From Echinicola strongylocentroti (GTDB taxonomy: Bacteria; Bacteroidota; Bacteroidia; Cytophagales; Cyclobacteriaceae): a DNA stretch of 64,000 nt. Positions 1 to 8,999 of the stretch are shown here, in pieces. The notes beneath the pieces were generated by a model, which searched no databases, was not told the DNA's origin, and was given only the letters and a program-made list of their open reading frames with translations. Position 1 is the stretch's first letter. Each line of letters starts with the position of its first letter. The position numbers and the translations under genes were made by a program. The stretch covers positions 3,519,001-3,583,000 of the forward strand of contig NZ_CP030041.1 in the NCBI RefSeq assembly GCF_003260975.1, written 5' to 3'.

Positions 1-192
1 GTAGCTACTGAATTTAGCAACTTTGAGGTAACCCTTCCTGAAGGTGGAGCGGTTGCGGACTTCTTCCTAGGCGGATCAGCGGATTTCACTAATGCTGTAG
101 CGGAAGGAGAAAATACGGTAGGTGCTGACAAGTCTGTTTTTGCAGGATGGTCTTGGACTTCCGTATCAGGTTCCCTAGACATTTTGAATTAA
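1..192 (+). CDS. C-terminal end of an unidentified protein (5' truncated)
   Basis: Frame 1 is open from the first base to a TAA at 190-192, giving the last 63 residues of a protein that starts outside the window. The tail is rich in G, A, S and F and ends GWSWTSVSGSLDILN. Tails of this sort (W..WT.. followed by a short beta strand) resemble secreted proteins encoded beside TonB-dependent receptors in Bacteroidota, but this is a resemblance only and I do not recognise the family. It lies 97 bp upstream of a TonB receptor on the same strand, separated by a strong terminator, so any partnership with the receptor is inference. Confidence 0.75.
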   Translation, partial: VATEFSNFEVTLPEGGAVADFFLGGSADFTNAVAEGENTVGADKSVFAGWSWTSVSGSLDILN

Positions 193-211
193 TATAACAA
201 TCATCCAATAA

Positions 212-247
212 AGAAGGGATCGAACTCGATCCCTTCTCTTTACTTTT
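212..247 (+). terminator. Intrinsic terminator after the truncated gene
   Basis: A perfect 11-bp stem (AGAAGGGATCG at 212-222 and CGATCCCTTCT at 227-237) with a 4-nt AACT loop is followed by a T-rich stretch. It lies 20 bp after the stop at 192 and separates that gene from the TonB receptor. Confidence 0.85.
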
Positions 248-289
248 TCAACTAATAATCGTTCGCTGTAACTTATAATTCTAAAAACA

Positions 290-3184
290 ATGAAAAAGAT
301 CTTTGTAGCTTTTACCTTATTGGTATTTGCTGCGCTTCCCCAACTCGCTTTTGCCCAGCAAGGGACAATTCGAGGAAATATTATAGACGAAGGTTTAGGA
401 GAACCTTTGATCGGGGTTTCTGTTTTGGTCAAAGAAACACAAACCGGTGCTGTTACGGACTTGGATGGGGCTTTTGAAATAAAGCTTGCACCAGGAACTT
501 ATTCGCTTGTTGCGTCTTTCATTTCATTTAATAAAGTAGAGATCAGTGAGGTAGAGGTAAAGGCCGGAGAGGTCACTGTGCTGCGTGATATCAAGATGGG
601 TGAAGCTACCGAAGAACTGGAATCCGTAGTGGTATCAGCCAAAGCCATCAGGACTACGGAGGCTGCCTTGATGACCGTAAAGCGGAATGCTGCCAATGTC
701 ATTGACGGGATCTCTGCCTCTACCTTTCGCAAGATCGGGGACAGTGATGCTGCTTCTGCCATCAAAAGGGTGACAGGTGTATCCATCGAAGGAGGAAAGT
801 ATGTATATATCCGTGGATTGGGAGACCGATATACCAAGACCGTACTGAACGGTGTGGATATTCCAGGGCTTGATCCAGACAGAAATTCCATCCAAATGGA
901 CATCTTCCCTACCAACGTAGTGGATAATATTATCGTCTCCAAGTCCTTTACCAGTAATCTCCCAGCGGATTTTACCGGAGGTGTAGTGGATATCGAAACC
1001 AAGGATTTCCCAGAAGAAAAAACATTTAAAGTAAGTGTAAGTGGCGGTTATAATCCTTCCATGCACTTTAACAGTAACTACCTTCGTGTGAATGGTAGTG
1101 GCACCGACTTTTTAGGCTTTGATAATGGCTATCGGGATATTCCAACTGGTGGTAGCACAGATATTCCCCAGTACGCCCAAGTAGTAGGTAATCCTGATGG
1201 TCCAAGAGGACAAGAATACCAAAGCATCCTGAGAGGATTTAATCCAACCATGGGAGGTTACCGTGACGGTAGCTTAATGGACATGAGCCTAGGACTTACC
1301 TTTGGTAACCAAGTGGCTGTAGGGAATGACAATAAGTTGGGATATAACTTGGCCTTGACCTACAGCAATGAAACTACTTATTTCCAAGATGCTGAGTATA
1401 ACCTATTTGGTAAGCCGAGTAATGCGGGAGAGTATGAATTGACTCCACTGGAAACACAGAAGGGTGACTATGGTGTCAATAATGTTTTGCTTGGTGGAAT
1501 GGCTGGTGTGGCCTATAAAACTGGCCTATCCAAATTCAAATTAAATTTCCTTCGTCTTCAAAACGGAGAATCCAAAGTGGGACAATTTGATTTTGAAAGT
1601 ACTAATGTAGGGGCCGTTTTTGGCGCCGACCAGTACAATATCGAATATAGCGAACGCTCTTTGACCAATGTCCTATTGAGTGGTGAGCATAAAATCGGGC
1701 CAACGAACGATTGGGAGCTGAACTGGAAACTGTCTCCAACACGGTCGGTAATCAACGATCCAGATGTAAGAATACTTCGGTTTAGAGATACCAATAATTC
1801 CATTTCGACAGAAGTGGGACTTCCTGAACGTATCTGGAGAAACCTCGAAGAGGATAACCTAGTGGGTAAAGTAGATGTGATCAAAAATTATACTTTCAGA
1901 GATCAGGCAGCCAAATTTGGATTCGGAACCAGTTATACCTATAAGCAACGGGATTTCTTGATTCAGAGCTTCCAGTTCCAAATGGGAGATAACAATACTA
2001 CGAATCCTTTTACCGGAGATCCCAATTCAGTTTTTACCGAAGATAGGCTATTTTCTTCCGATCACGTAAATGGTATTCGTTATGATCCATTGTTCTTGCC
2101 AAACAATCCAAACGAGTATAACGCCAGCATCAATAACCTAGGGGTGTATGTCAATACCGAAATTAACCCTTGGGAAAAGCTTAAAGCGATTGTTGGGGTG
2201 AGAATGGAGATGTACCAGCAGTATTATACTGGCAAAAACCAAACTGCTACTATCGTTTATGATAATGAAAAAGTACTGGATGACACGGATTTCTTTCCTA
2301 CGCTAAACTTGATTTATGATTTAGGAGAAACCCAAAACTTACGTTTTTCCTACGCCAGAACCATTGCGAGACCGTCGTTTAAAGAGATGTCCTATGCAGA
2401 GATACTGGATCCAATCTCCGGTCGTACATTTGTTGGTGGCTTGTTTGAAGAAACTACCAATGGCGGTACAGAAGTACTTTGGGACGGTAATCTACAGTCT
2501 ACAAGAATCCATAACTTGGATGCGCGATGGGAAATGTTCCCTAAGCGGGGAGAGATCTTCTCTGCCAGCCTTTTCTATAAGAAGTTTGGCAATCCAATCG
2601 AAATGGTGCAGTTCCTTTCTGATCCTGGCTCTTTTCAACCAAGGAACGTAGGGGATGGACAAGTGACTGGGGTAGAACTCGAAGTGAGAAAATCACTGGA
2701 TATCATTACTCCGGCAGCAGAAAACTTCTTCTTTAATGCCAACCTGACCTTTACCCAGTCCAGCATCCAGATGTCTGAGTCTGAGTTGCGGTCAAGGGAA
2801 CTTTCTGCTAGGGAGGGCGAAGAGATTTCTTCCACTAGGGATATGTCCGGACAGGCTCCTTATATCATCAACACTGGGTTGGCCTATGAAAACTGGGAAT
2901 CCGGATGGGAAGCTGGTGTGTACTATAATGTGCAGGGAAGCACGCTTTCTTATGTAGGTTTTGGTAACAGAACAGATACATACACAGTACCTTTCCACAG
3001 CTTGAACCTTAACATCAACAAGTCTTTCGGTCCTGATGAGCGGTTCCAGACCGGTCTGAAAGTAACCAACTTGCTGAATGATAAGAAAGAGGAAGTGTTC
3101 AGCAGCTATAATGCCGCTGACCAAATCTTCACTAGCCTGTCCCCAGGTACGGAGATCAGCATCAAGCTAGGGTATTCCTTCTGA
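290..3184 (+). CDS. TonB-dependent outer-membrane receptor
   Basis: Outer-membrane active-transport receptor of 964 residues. A signal peptide (about 1-22, ending AFA before QQ) is followed by a CarboxypepD_reg-like beta-sandwich (about 24-110; GEPLIGVSVLV, DLDGAFEI), a TonB plug (about 130-240; AIKRVTGVSIEGGKYVYIRG, then FTGGVVDIETK) and a long beta-barrel ending in the aromatic residue of KLGYSF. It lacks the marks of a SusC/SusD pair: no SusD-like gene follows. The substrate cannot be told from the sequence. The ATG at 290 is chosen because it opens the signal peptide. A strong hairpin terminator follows, so the gene is probably transcribed alone. Confidence 0.93.
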   Translation: MKKIFVAFTLLVFAALPQLAFAQQGTIRGNIIDEGLGEPLIGVSVLVKETQTGAVTDLDGAFEIKLAPGTYSLVASFISFNKVEISEVEVKAGEVTVLRDIKMGEATEELESVVVSAKAIRTTEAALMTVKRNAANVIDGISASTFRKIGDSDAASAIKRVTGVSIEGGKYVYIRGLGDRYTKTVLNGVDIPGLDPDRNSIQMDIFPTNVVDNIIVSKSFTSNLPADFTGGVVDIETKDFPEEKTFKVSVSGGYNPSMHFNSNYLRVNGSGTDFLGFDNGYRDIPTGGSTDIPQYAQVVGNPDGPRGQEYQSILRGFNPTMGGYRDGSLMDMSLGLTFGNQVAVGNDNKLGYNLALTYSNETTYFQDAEYNLFGKPSNAGEYELTPLETQKGDYGVNNVLLGGMAGVAYKTGLSKFKLNFLRLQNGESKVGQFDFESTNVGAVFGADQYNIEYSERSLTNVLLSGEHKIGPTNDWELNWKLSPTRSVINDPDVRILRFRDTNNSISTEVGLPERIWRNLEEDNLVGKVDVIKNYTFRDQAAKFGFGTSYTYKQRDFLIQSFQFQMGDNNTTNPFTGDPNSVFTEDRLFSSDHVNGIRYDPLFLPNNPNEYNASINNLGVYVNTEINPWEKLKAIVGVRMEMYQQYYTGKNQTATIVYDNEKVLDDTDFFPTLNLIYDLGETQNLRFSYARTIARPSFKEMSYAEILDPISGRTFVGGLFEETTNGGTEVLWDGNLQSTRIHNLDARWEMFPKRGEIFSASLFYKKFGNPIEMVQFLSDPGSFQPRNVGDGQVTGVELEVRKSLDIITPAAENFFFNANLTFTQSSIQMSESELRSRELSAREGEEISSTRDMSGQAPYIINTGLAYENWESGWEAGVYYNVQGSTLSYVGFGNRTDTYTVPFHSLNLNINKSFGPDERFQTGLKVTNLLNDKKEEVFSSYNAADQIFTSLSPGTEISIKLGYSF

Positions 3185-3227
3185 TAATTGTGCCTTCAAT
3201 AGTTAGTTAATTAACCTTTATCATACG

Positions 3228-3262
3228 AAAACGTGGGTAGAAATATCCACGTTTTTTTTCTT
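3228..3262 (+). terminator. Intrinsic terminator of the TonB receptor gene
   Basis: A 12-bp stem with one wobble pair (AAAACGTGGGTA at 3228-3239 and its partner at 3244-3255) merges into a run of eight T, 44 bp after the stop codon. Confidence 0.85.
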
Positions 3263-3350
3263 TTATTTTTTTATATTTCAACCATGTATTTGTTGTGCTT
3301 AGATTTACTAGGCCATGACATGAACATTACTGTTTTACTCCTATCGTGTT

Positions 3351-4106
3351 ATGAATAAGAAATTGCTACTATTACTTTTTGTTGTTTTGGGAAATAATCT
3401 TTTTGCTCAGGACTTTGTCCCATTACAGGATTTTATTCCCTTGAATAAATACAAAATAGAAATCAAGGATTTGGATAAGTACAAAGTCTGCTATTACAAG
3501 AAACTTTTGATAGATGACACTCATGAAAAATATGCTGTTATATATGATACTTTGTACAGAGTTTATCAAGAGAATTACACCTATTTTGCTATTGAGAATA
3601 AACCTTCAAAATTTGTTGAAGTGACTTTTAACGACGAGGGGGATACCACAGATGTCACTTATATTGATTATGTGAGAAAAATCAGAAAATGGGCTTATTA
3701 TGACCAAGGGGAAGAGTTTGCAGCATTTGAATACAGTAATGGTGCTGTTTCTGGTTGGAAAATAAACGAAGCCGGTAAAAAAGTGATTACCGATATCGAC
3801 GAATATTTGGCACGGCCAAAAGTATCTAAAGATAGACATTCCAATTTTTTAATTAGGAGGATGAAGTACCCAAAAGACTGTCGCCGAAAAGGGATCGAAG
3901 GAAGTGTCAAATTAAATCTCAAGATAGATTCCGAAGGAAAATTGATTGGAATTGATGTGATGAACCCTGAGGATGTTGATTTGAGCTTACAGCATGAGGA
4001 AGTTAGGGTAATGTCACTGTACCCTTGGGACTTTATACCCGCTCAGGACAGGTCAGGAAACCCCGTTGAAAGCGAGTTAGGCCAGCCCATTAAATTTAGA
4101 CTTTAA
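3351..4106 (+). CDS. Secreted protein with TonB C-terminal domain
   Basis: 251 residues. The N-terminus (MNKKLLLLLFVVLGNNLFAQ) looks like a cleavable signal peptide, not the uncleaved anchor of classical TonB. Residues about 20-150 form an uncharacterised, Lys/Tyr-rich region that carries repeated beta-strand-like stretches. Residues about 165-251 match the TonB C-terminal fold: RRMKYPKDCRRKGIEGSV, then LKIDSEGKLIGIDVM, as in energy-transducer proteins and in many Bacteroidota secreted or lipoprotein versions. It could contact TonB boxes or be a protein-interaction domain only. It follows the receptor on the same strand but behind a terminator. Function beyond the domain is unknown. Confidence 0.85.
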   Translation: MNKKLLLLLFVVLGNNLFAQDFVPLQDFIPLNKYKIEIKDLDKYKVCYYKKLLIDDTHEKYAVIYDTLYRVYQENYTYFAIENKPSKFVEVTFNDEGDTTDVTYIDYVRKIRKWAYYDQGEEFAAFEYSNGAVSGWKINEAGKKVITDIDEYLARPKVSKDRHSNFLIRRMKYPKDCRRKGIEGSVKLNLKIDSEGKLIGIDVMNPEDVDLSLQHEEVRVMSLYPWDFIPAQDRSGNPVESELGQPIKFRL

Positions 4107-4203
4107 CAATTTTTAAAAATAAAATCAGTGAAAATCTGCCCAAGCAGCGCTGTCTGCGTTCCATTAAAAAACGACGCACCTTATTCATCATCTTTCCAAC
4201 CTT

Positions 4204-4394
4204 AAACCCGGAATATGCATTAGCCTATCTACGCCACGGCGCACAGGTGTTGCGACCTTAAACTGCTTCAAAATCAGCCGTTTCACTTTAGTTTTTGGCA
4301 TAACCGTAGCGGTGCTACGCTAATGCCTCCAAACTAACTGATTTTCTTGCAATTTCAGCTCTCACTACGATTCCTAACGCATAATCCGGGTTAA
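4204..4394 (+). repeat. Dispersed intergenic element R1, copy A
   Basis: About 191 bp bounded by imperfect terminal inverted repeats (AACCCGGAATATGCATTAG at the left; the reverse complement of the right end reads AACCCGGATTATGCGTTAG). It fills most of the 308-bp gap between convergent genes. Three further copies lie at 40998, 46643 and 54029. The central 31 bp (4297-4327) is itself palindromic around GTAGCGGTGCTAC and has the opposite orientation to the one in copy D. No coding capacity is seen. Confidence 0.85.
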
Positions 4395-4414
4395 ACCTTC
4401 CAGCTTCAACCCGA

Positions 4415-5098
4415 TCATTTGGTTTTCTTGCGTCTGGCGTATTTGCCTTTTGGGCATTGGCAGTCGTCGATCATGAAGCGGGCGCCACGTCTGGTGCCGT
4501 CTTCCAAGGTGGTCCAAGCGGAAGCGTTGGAGGAAAAGCTGGTGCCATAGTCATCGTCGTCTCTGGTGCGGACCCTTCCTTGGGTCAGTATGGTGAGCTT
4601 AGAAGCCAGTTGGTTATGGTGGGCTTCTATCAAGTTTAGGCTGACAGTACTTTCATTGCTGACTGGAACGGGTCCTCTGGGATGTGGGTTCGTCTGAGTT
4701 GGTTTGCTGACATTATCGCTATTGCCTTGTCGTTCCAGGTAGCGTTCCAAGTTGGACTTTACCACGTACTTCACCCCTAGCTTTTGATGGGCCAAGGCCA
4801 AGTCCTCAGCGGTTTCTACGGATTTGATACCATTGACCAGGAGGTCATATTCCAATTCGTACCAACGAAAGACGTGTTGGAACCCTTGGTCTTTCAATAA
4901 CCCGATCACGATATTGTTCAGTGCGGTGTTTTCAGACATTGTAAGGGCCGGCAAGTGGATATCGACTACTACCGTATCCTGTTTGTCCATGCAGACTGTG
5001 CAGTATTGGTTTTTGATAATGGTGGACTTGGTCGAGCAGGAAAACAGCAACAGCCCAAAAATAAGTAAAATGACTGTGGCAAAAAATCTTCTATTCAT
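4415..5098 (-). CDS. Hypothetical lipoprotein
   Basis: 227 residues. The N-terminus is a type II signal peptide with a lipobox (LLFSC, Cys about 21), so the protein is probably anchored in a membrane facing the periplasm. Residues about 35-45 hold a CTVCMDKQ pair of cysteines, and the C-terminus has DDCQCPKGKYARRKKTK, a Cys-x-Cys followed by a basic tail. A middle stretch is rich in N, P and S. I do not recognise the family. The gene stands alone on the minus strand, convergent with the TonB-C-domain gene and separated from it by repeat R1 copy A. Confidence 0.75.
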   Translation of the reverse strand: MNRRFFATVILLIFGLLLFSCSTKSTIIKNQYCTVCMDKQDTVVVDIHLPALTMSENTALNNIVIGLLKDQGFQHVFRWYELEYDLLVNGIKSVETAEDLALAHQKLGVKYVVKSNLERYLERQGNSDNVSKPTQTNPHPRGPVPVSNESTVSLNLIEAHHNQLASKLTILTQGRVRTRDDDDYGTSFSSNASAWTTLEDGTRRGARFMIDDCQCPKGKYARRKKTK

Positions 5099-5291
5099 AA
5101 CCCAAAGAAATAAAAAAAATGACGCTTATAACAGGCAATAGATGACAAAACCCTTGATTAATGTCCTTAAAATGGGTGATTAATAATGGTCGCTGCCGGT
5201 GATTCGAAAGTCTTGGATAAAATCCCCCAATCTTCTGATTTTTTCATTTTTCAATATACCATCAATTTTCCACCACTTTCAGGGATTTTTT

Positions 5292-5299
5292 TATCTTTG
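5292..5299 (+). promoter_or_regulatory. Candidate Bacteroidota -7 box (TATCTTTG)
   Basis: TATCTTTG matches the Bacteroidota TAnnTTTG box and lies 95 bp upstream of the tricorn-protease ATG. The expected -33 region is only TTTTC-like, so the support is moderate. Confidence 0.4.
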
Positions 5300-5393
5300 G
5301 AATGTACGAGCGGTTTTTTGTTGGGATTGTGCACGATGGCGTACGTTCGGGGCTTTTGTATCAAATTGATTTTTCTTAAAACTTCCAGAGATC

Positions 5394-8300
5394 ATGTTAA
5401 AGAAACTTAGCAAATTAATAGGCGCCATGCTATTGGTACCTTTTGTCAGTTGGGCACAGGTGGATGCCAAAATCGCCCAGTACCCTGATGTATCTGATTC
5501 GCATATCACTTTCAGCTATGGCGGTGACATTTGGGTAGTACCCAAATCGGGAGGCTTGGCCAATCGGCTGACGAGCTCAAAAGGGACAGAGTCCTTCCCC
5601 AAGTTTTCACCTGATGGCTCCAAGGTGGCTTTTAGCGGAGTGTATAATGGCAACACAGATGTTTATGTGATGTCCTCCCAAGGTGGTGTTCCGATGCGAT
5701 TGACCTACCACGGTATGAGTGATCGGATGGTGGACTGGTATGGTGATGGTGAGCAGCTGTTGTTTGCCTCTTCCCGAGAAAGTGAGAAGCAGCGGTACAA
5801 CCAGTTCTATAAAGTATCAGTGGATGGAGGATTGCCGGAAAAGCTCCCGGTTCCCTATGGGGAGTTTGGCATGATCTCGCCGGATGGCAAGCAGATCGCC
5901 TACACGCCAAAAAGTAGGGCGTTCCGTACGTGGAAACGCTATAAGGGAGGAATGGCCACGGATATTTTTACCTTTGACCTGGCGAGCAATGCGGCTGAAA
6001 ACATCAGCAATAGCATTTATAATGACGAGTTTCCCATGTGGACAGAAGATAAGATCTATTTCCTGTCTGACCGTGGAGAGCACCAGCGAAGCAATATTTA
6101 CAGCTATGACTTGGCCAGTAAGGAAATGGAGCAAATCACGGATTTTAGTGATTTTGATGTGCTGTTTCCCAGTATTGGAGGAGGGGAAATTGTATTTACC
6201 GCTGGGGGTGAGATTTATTTGTTGAACCTGTCATCTGAGGAATATGCAGCAGTGAGTATTCACGTGAGCAGCGATGTGGCTTCATTGATGCCGCGTAAAG
6301 AAAGCGTAAAAGGCTATATCCAAAATGTGTGGCCCAGCTATGACGGCAACCGAGCGGTGTTCGAAGCTAGAGGAGAGCTCTTCTCAGTTCCTGCCAAGGA
6401 TGGCCCAGTGATCAACCTCACGCAGTCTTCCGGTGTGGCGGAGCGCTATCCTTCCTGGTCACCTGACGGCCGCTACGTAGCCTACTGGAGTGATCGCTCA
6501 GGAGAATATGAGTTGACAATCAAAGACCTGAAAAACGGCGGTGAGGAAAAAGAGCTCAGTGCTTATGGTGCGGGTTACCGCTATCAGCTATTTTGGTCTC
6601 CGGACAGCAAAAAGCTGGCTTTTGTGGACAAGGCGATGGACATTTATGTTTATGATAAGGAAAAAGACAAGACCACTCATGTGGACAAGCAGCTATCCCT
6701 GTTTCAATATGGCCTAGATAATTTTTCTGTTTCCTGGTCGCCGGATAGTCGCTACATGGCCTTCGAAAAGAACCTGGCCAATCAGCATAACGCCATTGCC
6801 GTTTTTGATACCGAAGAGACCAAACTTCATCAGGTGACTTCGGGTTTTTACAGTGACAATAGTCCTGTCTTTGGGCCGGAAGGCAAGTATTTATACTGCT
6901 TGACCAATAGGGATTTTGATCCGGTTTACAGTGACTTTGAGGGCACATGGGTCTATGCCAATGCCACCCAGTTGGCCGCGATTCCTTTGAGCAAGGAAAC
7001 GGCTTCTCCGTTGGCGCCGAAAAATGATGCGACTTCAGTGAAGGAAGAGGAAAAATCCGATAAGAAAGAGGACAAAGGCAAAAAGGACAAAAAGAAAGAC
7101 ACTGCCGAAGAGGAGGAAAAAGAGGCCGATAAGGCTGTAAAAATCGATTGGGACGGTTTGGAGCGACGGATGGTGGTATTACCGCCAGTAGCGGGCAATT
7201 ATAGTAGCCTCGGAGCGGTCAAGGGCAAGGTGCTCTACCTGAAGCATCCCGTCACCGGTGCTGAATCCCACCAATCCGAATTGGCCTATTATGATCTGGA
7301 AGAACGTGAGTCCAAGACCGTGATGGGCAATGTAAGCGGGTATCGCTTGACGGCAAATGGGGAAAAAGCCTTAGTGGTTTCCCAAGGTTCTTTTGGTGTA
7401 ATTGGCATCGGAGAGGGCAAAAAGTTGGAAGATAAAATGCCCACAGACAAGATGGAAATGACGCTCGTGCCCAAGGAAGAGTGGCGCCAGATTTTTAATG
7501 ATGCTTGGCGTTTGGAAAGAGACTTCTTCTACGACCCCAATATGCATGGAGTGGACTGGGAAGCCATGCGCGATCATTATGGCCGATTGATCGATAATGC
7601 CATCACCCGGGAAGACGTCAATTACATCATCGGTGAGCTGATCGGGGAGATCAGTGCTTCCCATACCTACAGGGGTGGAGGAGATACAGAAAGTGCATCC
7701 AGCAAAGCTGTTGGTTATTTGGGAATTGACTGGGGCGTGAAGAATGATGCTTATTATGTGAAGAAAATCATCCAAGGTGCTCCTTGGGACAATGAGGCAA
7801 GGTCGCCGCTGGATGAGGCAGGTGTAGAGGTGAGTGAAGGGGATTTTATTCTTGCCGTAAATGGCGTGCCAATGGACATGGAAAAAGCTCCATGGGCAGC
7901 TTTTGAAGAGTTGGCTGGTGAGGCGGTGGAGCTTACCGTAAATGACAAGGCAGACATGGACGGATCCAAAAAAGTAATGGTCAAGACCCTTGGCACGGAA
8001 ACCCGCTTAAGAAACTTGGCTTGGATAGAGGCCAATAGAAAGCGTGTCGAGGAAGCTACAGAGGGCAAAATCGGCTATATCTACGTTCCTAGTACCGGCT
8101 ATGACGGACAGCAGGAATTGGCCAGGATGTTTTATGCGCAGTTTGACAAGGAAGGCCTGATCATCGACGAGCGCTTCAACAATGGCGGGCAGATCCCGGA
8201 TCGGTTTATCGAATTACTTGATAGAGAGCCGCTGGCTTTTTGGGCAGTAAGGGATGGAGAGACTTGGCAGTGGCCACAAGTTGCTAATTTTGGCCCGAAG

Positions 8301-8663
8301 GTAATGCTGATCAATGGCTGGAGTGGTTCAGGAGGAGATGCCTTTCCGGATTACTTCCGTAAGACAGGCCTTGGTCCGTTGATCGGTACGAGGACTTGGG
8401 GTGGCTTGATTGGGATTTCGGGAGCGCCTTCCCTGATTGATGGAGGTGCAGTGACCGTGCCTACCTTTAGGATGTTTGACCCGAGTGGTGAGTGGTTTAA
8501 GGAAGGGCATGGAGTGGATCCCGATATCGAAGTGGCGGAGGATCCTACAGCATTGGCCAATGGCACAGATCCACAATTGGAGAAAGCCATCGAGGAAACC
8601 TTAAGACTGCTAAAGGAGCACCCTCCCGTCAAGCCAAAAGTGCCGGAATATGAAGTGAAATAA
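5394..8663 (+). CDS. Tricorn-like S41 family protease
   Basis: 1089-residue periplasmic protease. It has a signal peptide (to about residue 22, SWAQ), then a TolB/WD40-like beta-propeller region with repeated SPDGSKVAFSG and SPDGRYVAYWS blades (about 30-520), a highly charged Lys/Glu linker (about 550-590), the tricorn C1 region (EEWRQIFNDAWRLERDFFYDP), a PDZ domain (about 760-860) and the S41 core with GWSGSGGD. Ser979 of that motif is the likely nucleophile. Tricorn proteases degrade oligopeptides, and Bacteroidota versions are exported. The gene stands alone and its own terminator is displaced downstream by an inserted element (8703-8853). Confidence 0.93.
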   Translation: MLKKLSKLIGAMLLVPFVSWAQVDAKIAQYPDVSDSHITFSYGGDIWVVPKSGGLANRLTSSKGTESFPKFSPDGSKVAFSGVYNGNTDVYVMSSQGGVPMRLTYHGMSDRMVDWYGDGEQLLFASSRESEKQRYNQFYKVSVDGGLPEKLPVPYGEFGMISPDGKQIAYTPKSRAFRTWKRYKGGMATDIFTFDLASNAAENISNSIYNDEFPMWTEDKIYFLSDRGEHQRSNIYSYDLASKEMEQITDFSDFDVLFPSIGGGEIVFTAGGEIYLLNLSSEEYAAVSIHVSSDVASLMPRKESVKGYIQNVWPSYDGNRAVFEARGELFSVPAKDGPVINLTQSSGVAERYPSWSPDGRYVAYWSDRSGEYELTIKDLKNGGEEKELSAYGAGYRYQLFWSPDSKKLAFVDKAMDIYVYDKEKDKTTHVDKQLSLFQYGLDNFSVSWSPDSRYMAFEKNLANQHNAIAVFDTEETKLHQVTSGFYSDNSPVFGPEGKYLYCLTNRDFDPVYSDFEGTWVYANATQLAAIPLSKETASPLAPKNDATSVKEEEKSDKKEDKGKKDKKKDTAEEEEKEADKAVKIDWDGLERRMVVLPPVAGNYSSLGAVKGKVLYLKHPVTGAESHQSELAYYDLEERESKTVMGNVSGYRLTANGEKALVVSQGSFGVIGIGEGKKLEDKMPTDKMEMTLVPKEEWRQIFNDAWRLERDFFYDPNMHGVDWEAMRDHYGRLIDNAITREDVNYIIGELIGEISASHTYRGGGDTESASSKAVGYLGIDWGVKNDAYYVKKIIQGAPWDNEARSPLDEAGVEVSEGDFILAVNGVPMDMEKAPWAAFEELAGEAVELTVNDKADMDGSKKVMVKTLGTETRLRNLAWIEANRKRVEEATEGKIGYIYVPSTGYDGQQELARMFYAQFDKEGLIIDERFNNGGQIPDRFIELLDREPLAFWAVRDGETWQWPQVANFGPKVMLINGWSGSGGDAFPDYFRKTGLGPLIGTRTWGGLIGISGAPSLIDGGAVTVPTFRMFDPSGEWFKEGHGVDPDIEVAEDPTALANGTDPQLEKAIEETLRLLKEHPPVKPKVPEYEVK

Positions 8664-8702
8664 AGCTAAGGATATGAAATAAGTGATGTGACATTTCTAT
8701 AT

Positions 8703-8853
8703 ATAATTCTCCGTAAATGATACCAGTAATCACAGGGAAATTAAATAGGTACTCACAGAAAACATGGAAATCTCAGAAAAGCCTTATTTCATTCTGGGTG
8801 TTCTGTGCGTTCCGTGAGAAATAAAACCTACTGGCAATAAAGTGTATAATCAG
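8703..8853 (-). mobile_element. Miniature inverted-repeat element R2, copy 1, with 10-bp target duplication
   Basis: A 151-bp non-coding element in reverse orientation. It is flanked on both sides by the same 10 bp, ATTTCTATAT (8693-8702 and 8854-8863), a target-site duplication. The ends carry short inverted repeats of the type TGATTATACGC. Related copies are at 15654 and 49011, with a fragment at 38330. It sits between the tricorn gene and the terminator at 8901. Confidence 0.9.
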
Positions 8854-8900
8854 ATTTCTATATATTAAGAATAGCACATTGATCCCAAAATAATAACTTA

Positions 8901-8937
8901 ATCATGCCATGTCTTACAGTCATGGCATGATTTTTTT
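8901..8937 (+). terminator. Intrinsic terminator of the tricorn-protease transcript
   Basis: A perfect 11-bp stem (ATCATGCCATG at 8901-8911 and CATGGCATGAT at 8921-8931) with a 9-nt loop and a T7 tail. It lies 238 bp after the stop codon because R2 copy 1 intervenes. Confidence 0.85.
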
Positions 8938-8999
8938 ATGACTAATTGAAGAACCTGTTATTTTTCACTAATTTAAATGACAATACCACATATACATTT

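Noticed and set aside
290..3184. SusC-type polysaccharide receptor
   Set aside because: No SusD-like lipoprotein follows, and the plug sequence is of the general TonB receptor type.
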